Shown piece after piece: positions 5,543 through 7,062 of a stretch of DNA of 7,062 nt. The number at the start of each line of letters is the position of its first letter. Positions within the stretch are counted from its first letter, which is position 1. The notes under the pieces are model-generated. The model did no database searches. It worked only from the letters and a program-made list of their open reading frames with translations, and was not told the origin of the DNA. Both the position numbers and the translations under genes were made by a program. The DNA comes from Streptococcus hyointestinalis (GTDB lineage: Bacteria > Bacillota > Bacilli > Lactobacillales > Streptococcaceae): NCBI RefSeq assembly GCF_900459405.1, contig NZ_UHFN01000005.1:1-7062 (forward strand). Reading direction: 5' to 3'.

Positions 5543-7062
5543 TTACTCAATCATTCCAAACCAACTTAACGCATCGATGATAGCTTGTTCTTTTTTGGGT
5601 GGACAATTTGGAACTCTTTGATTTTCTTTCTTAGAGTGATTATAGTTCTCTCGCTCAGTTATCCCAAGTTTCCTTTTAACTTGTGCAATGTTAAGGGTAG
5701 ATACTTTTAATTCAAATTTTCTAAAGACATAATCTTTGATTTCTGAATAAGTGGCTTCCTTCTTGACAGAAATATCTTTGAGGTCGTCTTCATTGATTTC
5801 AAGATCAATATGATGGTTGATATCTCGTTTGGACAATTTAACAACCGCCTCTGTCCTTGCCGTATGCGGAAACATATCGACGGACTGGATGTAGTCGACT
5901 GTGTAGACCTTAGTTAGTTTTGCAAGGTCACGTGCAAGTGTTGAAGCATTACAAGAAACGTAGACCATTTTTTCAGGTCGGACGTCCAATATAGTCTCTA
6001 ACAACTTGTCATCCAAGCCTGTGCGTGGCGGGTCAACGATTAAGACGTTGGCACGGTAGCCTTCCTTGTACCAGCGAGGGATGATGTCCTCAGATTTTCC
6101 TGCCTCGTAGGTAGCATTGGTGAAGCCAAGGCGCTTAGCATTTTCCCTGGCATCTGCGATAGCTTCTGGGATAATGTCCATCCCCCGCACTTCAGCCACC
6201 TTGTCCGCAAAGATAAAGCCAATCGTCCCCACACCACAGTAAGCGTCAATGAGTTTATCCTTTGGTGAGACGTCAAGCGCTCTTACGACCTCGCCGTAGA
6301 GACGATTGGTTTGCTCTGGATTGAGCTGGTAAAAGGCTCTTGGAGACAGCTCAAAGCTGTAATTAAGCACTTCTTCTGTGATGGTCTCTTGCCCCCAGAG
6401 GATGGTGGTTTTATCGCCATAAATGTCGCTGGTTTTGCTGGTATTGAGATTGACCGCTACCGTTTTTATCTGTGGAAATTCTCGAATCAACTCGGCAATG
6501 ACATCGTCAAAATCAAGCGCCTTGCTGGTGATGAAAATCAGCTGGACTTGACCACTTGCCTGTCCTTTTCGTATCATGACCGTACGCACGCCTGCGATTT
6601 TACGTTCATTGTAGATAGGAAGATGATACTTATCTAAAAGCTGAGTGACACGATTAATGATTGCCTGCGTCAGCTCATCTTGTACCAAACAGTCAGTGAG
6701 TGCGACCAAACGGTGACTGCCTTGCTGATAGAGCCCAGCCTTGACACTACCACCAAAAGAGCGGGTCTGAAACTGCAACTTAGCACGGTAATGCCAAGGA
6801 TTGTCCATGCCAATGGTTGGGCGAATGTCGTAGGAGGCATACCCTTTTGGTTTAAACTTTTTCAGCGCTTGCTTGATGACATCATCCTTGTAAGCAAGCT
6901 GCTGGTCATAGCGCAGGTGCATAATCTGACAGCCCCCACAAGTCTCATAAATCGAGCAGGCTGGCTGCACACGATAGGGTGAGGGTTTGTTAATGGTAAG
7001 AAGCCGTGCCTGTGCAAAATTACGCTTAACCGCTGTAATCTGACAATAGACATCCTCGCCTG
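5543..7062 (-). CDS. rlmD: 23S rRNA (uracil-C5)-methyltransferase, RlmD/RlmCD type, with extra C-terminal domain (5' end outside window)
   Basis: Transfers a methyl group from S-adenosylmethionine to C5 of uridines in 23S rRNA. The pneumococcal relative RlmCD, which this resembles, modifies U747 and U1939. The frame is open to the right edge, where [20 protein letters not shown] is the end of the RNA-binding TRAM domain, so GTG 6970 is internal and some 40 residues are missing. Numbering from that GTG: iron-sulphur cysteines C5, C11, C14 (Cx5CGGC) and C94 (TDCLVQDE); SAM loop [10 protein letters not shown] at 242-251; VDPPRTGLD at 312-320; catalytic cysteine C340 in VSCNAST (codon 5951-5953); and [14 protein letters not shown] near the usual end. 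About 92 further residues follow (5546-5821), containing [15 protein letters not shown], [12 protein letters not shown] and CPPKKEQAI segments. That part is about 33% GC against about 50% in the sampled body. All catalytic residues are present. Confidence 0.95.
   Translation of the reverse strand, partial: GEDVYCQITAVKRNFAQARLLTINKPSPYRVQPACSIYETCGGCQIMHLRYDQQLAYKDDVIKQALKKFKPKGYASYDIRPTIGMDNPWHYRAKLQFQTRSFGGSVKAGLYQQGSHRLVALTDCLVQDELTQAIINRVTQLLDKYHLPIYNERKIAGVRTVMIRKGQASGQVQLIFITSKALDFDDVIAELIREFPQIKTVAVNLNTSKTSDIYGDKTTILWGQETITEEVLNYSFELSPRAFYQLNPEQTNRLYGEVVRALDVSPKDKLIDAYCGVGTIGFIFADKVAEVRGMDIIPEAIADARENAKRLGFTNATYEAGKSEDIIPRWYKEGYRANVLIVDPPRTGLDDKLLETILDVRPEKMVYVSCNASTLARDLAKLTKVYTVDYIQSVDMFPHTARTEAVVKLSKRDINHHIDLEINEDDLKDISVKKEATYSEIKDYVFRKFELKVSTLNIAQVKRKLGITERENYNHSKKENQRVPNCPPKKEQAIIDALSWFGMIE

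Noticed and set aside
5543..6970. GTG 6970 as the true start of the rRNA methyltransferase
   Set aside because: The same frame continues upstream to the window edge with typical TRAM-domain sequence, so the GTG is internal.
6311..6982. Two plus-strand ORFs of about 100 codons opposite the methyltransferase gene
   Set aside because: They lie fully antisense to conserved coding sequence, have no recognisable protein features and no ribosome binding site; they are shadows.
1..7062. CRISPR arrays, tRNA or rRNA genes, riboswitches
   Set aside because: No regularly spaced repeats, cloverleaf-like sequence or conserved riboswitch core was seen in either strand.

Overview
The window looks like an accessory-region edge in a Streptococcus (Lactobacillales) chromosome. 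This rests on the AT-rich composition and on recognisably streptococcal proteins: HsdR, an IS30-family (IS1239-like) transposase, an IS630-Spn1-like transposase and an RlmCD-type rRNA methyltransferase. The species cannot be fixed from the sequence.

Layout from left to right. (1) Positions 1-2717, minus strand: a type I restriction endonuclease subunit gene (hsdR). It is broken by three single-base insertions, which together return it to its starting frame, and it runs off the left edge. (2) Positions 2724-2800, minus strand: the last ~25 codons of hsdS, just upstream of hsdR in operon order. (3) Positions 2801-4848: an IS30-family element that cuts off hsdS. Its transposase has a one-base deletion and is also split by an intact IS630-family element (3573-4466) at a TA dinucleotide. 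Removing the IS630 element plus one TA and restoring the lost base gives a clean 342-residue IS30 transposase. (4) Positions 4849-5500, plus strand: a short, AT-rich coiled-coil gene. It looks like the C-terminal remnant of a mobilisation (MobV/Pre-like) relaxase, but that identity is tentative. (5) Positions 5499-5531: a perfect hairpin that can end transcription from both sides. (6) Positions 5543-7062, minus strand: a 23S rRNA uracil-C5 methyltransferase (rlmD/rlmCD type), whose N-terminus lies beyond the right edge. Its last ~92 residues are an extra domain of about 33% GC attached to a body of about 50% GC.

The genes do not form one working pathway. The restriction genes are a decayed operon: hsdS is reduced to its tail and hsdR is frameshifted. 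The two flanks of the IS30 element (hsdS tail on one side, coiled-coil gene on the other) do not belong to one gene, so the element probably marks a deletion or rearrangement breakpoint. The rRNA methyltransferase is the housekeeping anchor. Its foreign-looking C-terminal domain and its mobile-element neighbours suggest that the 3' end of this gene was the boundary of an integrated element. I see no clearly new defence or regulatory system; the most unusual item is the extended methyltransferase.
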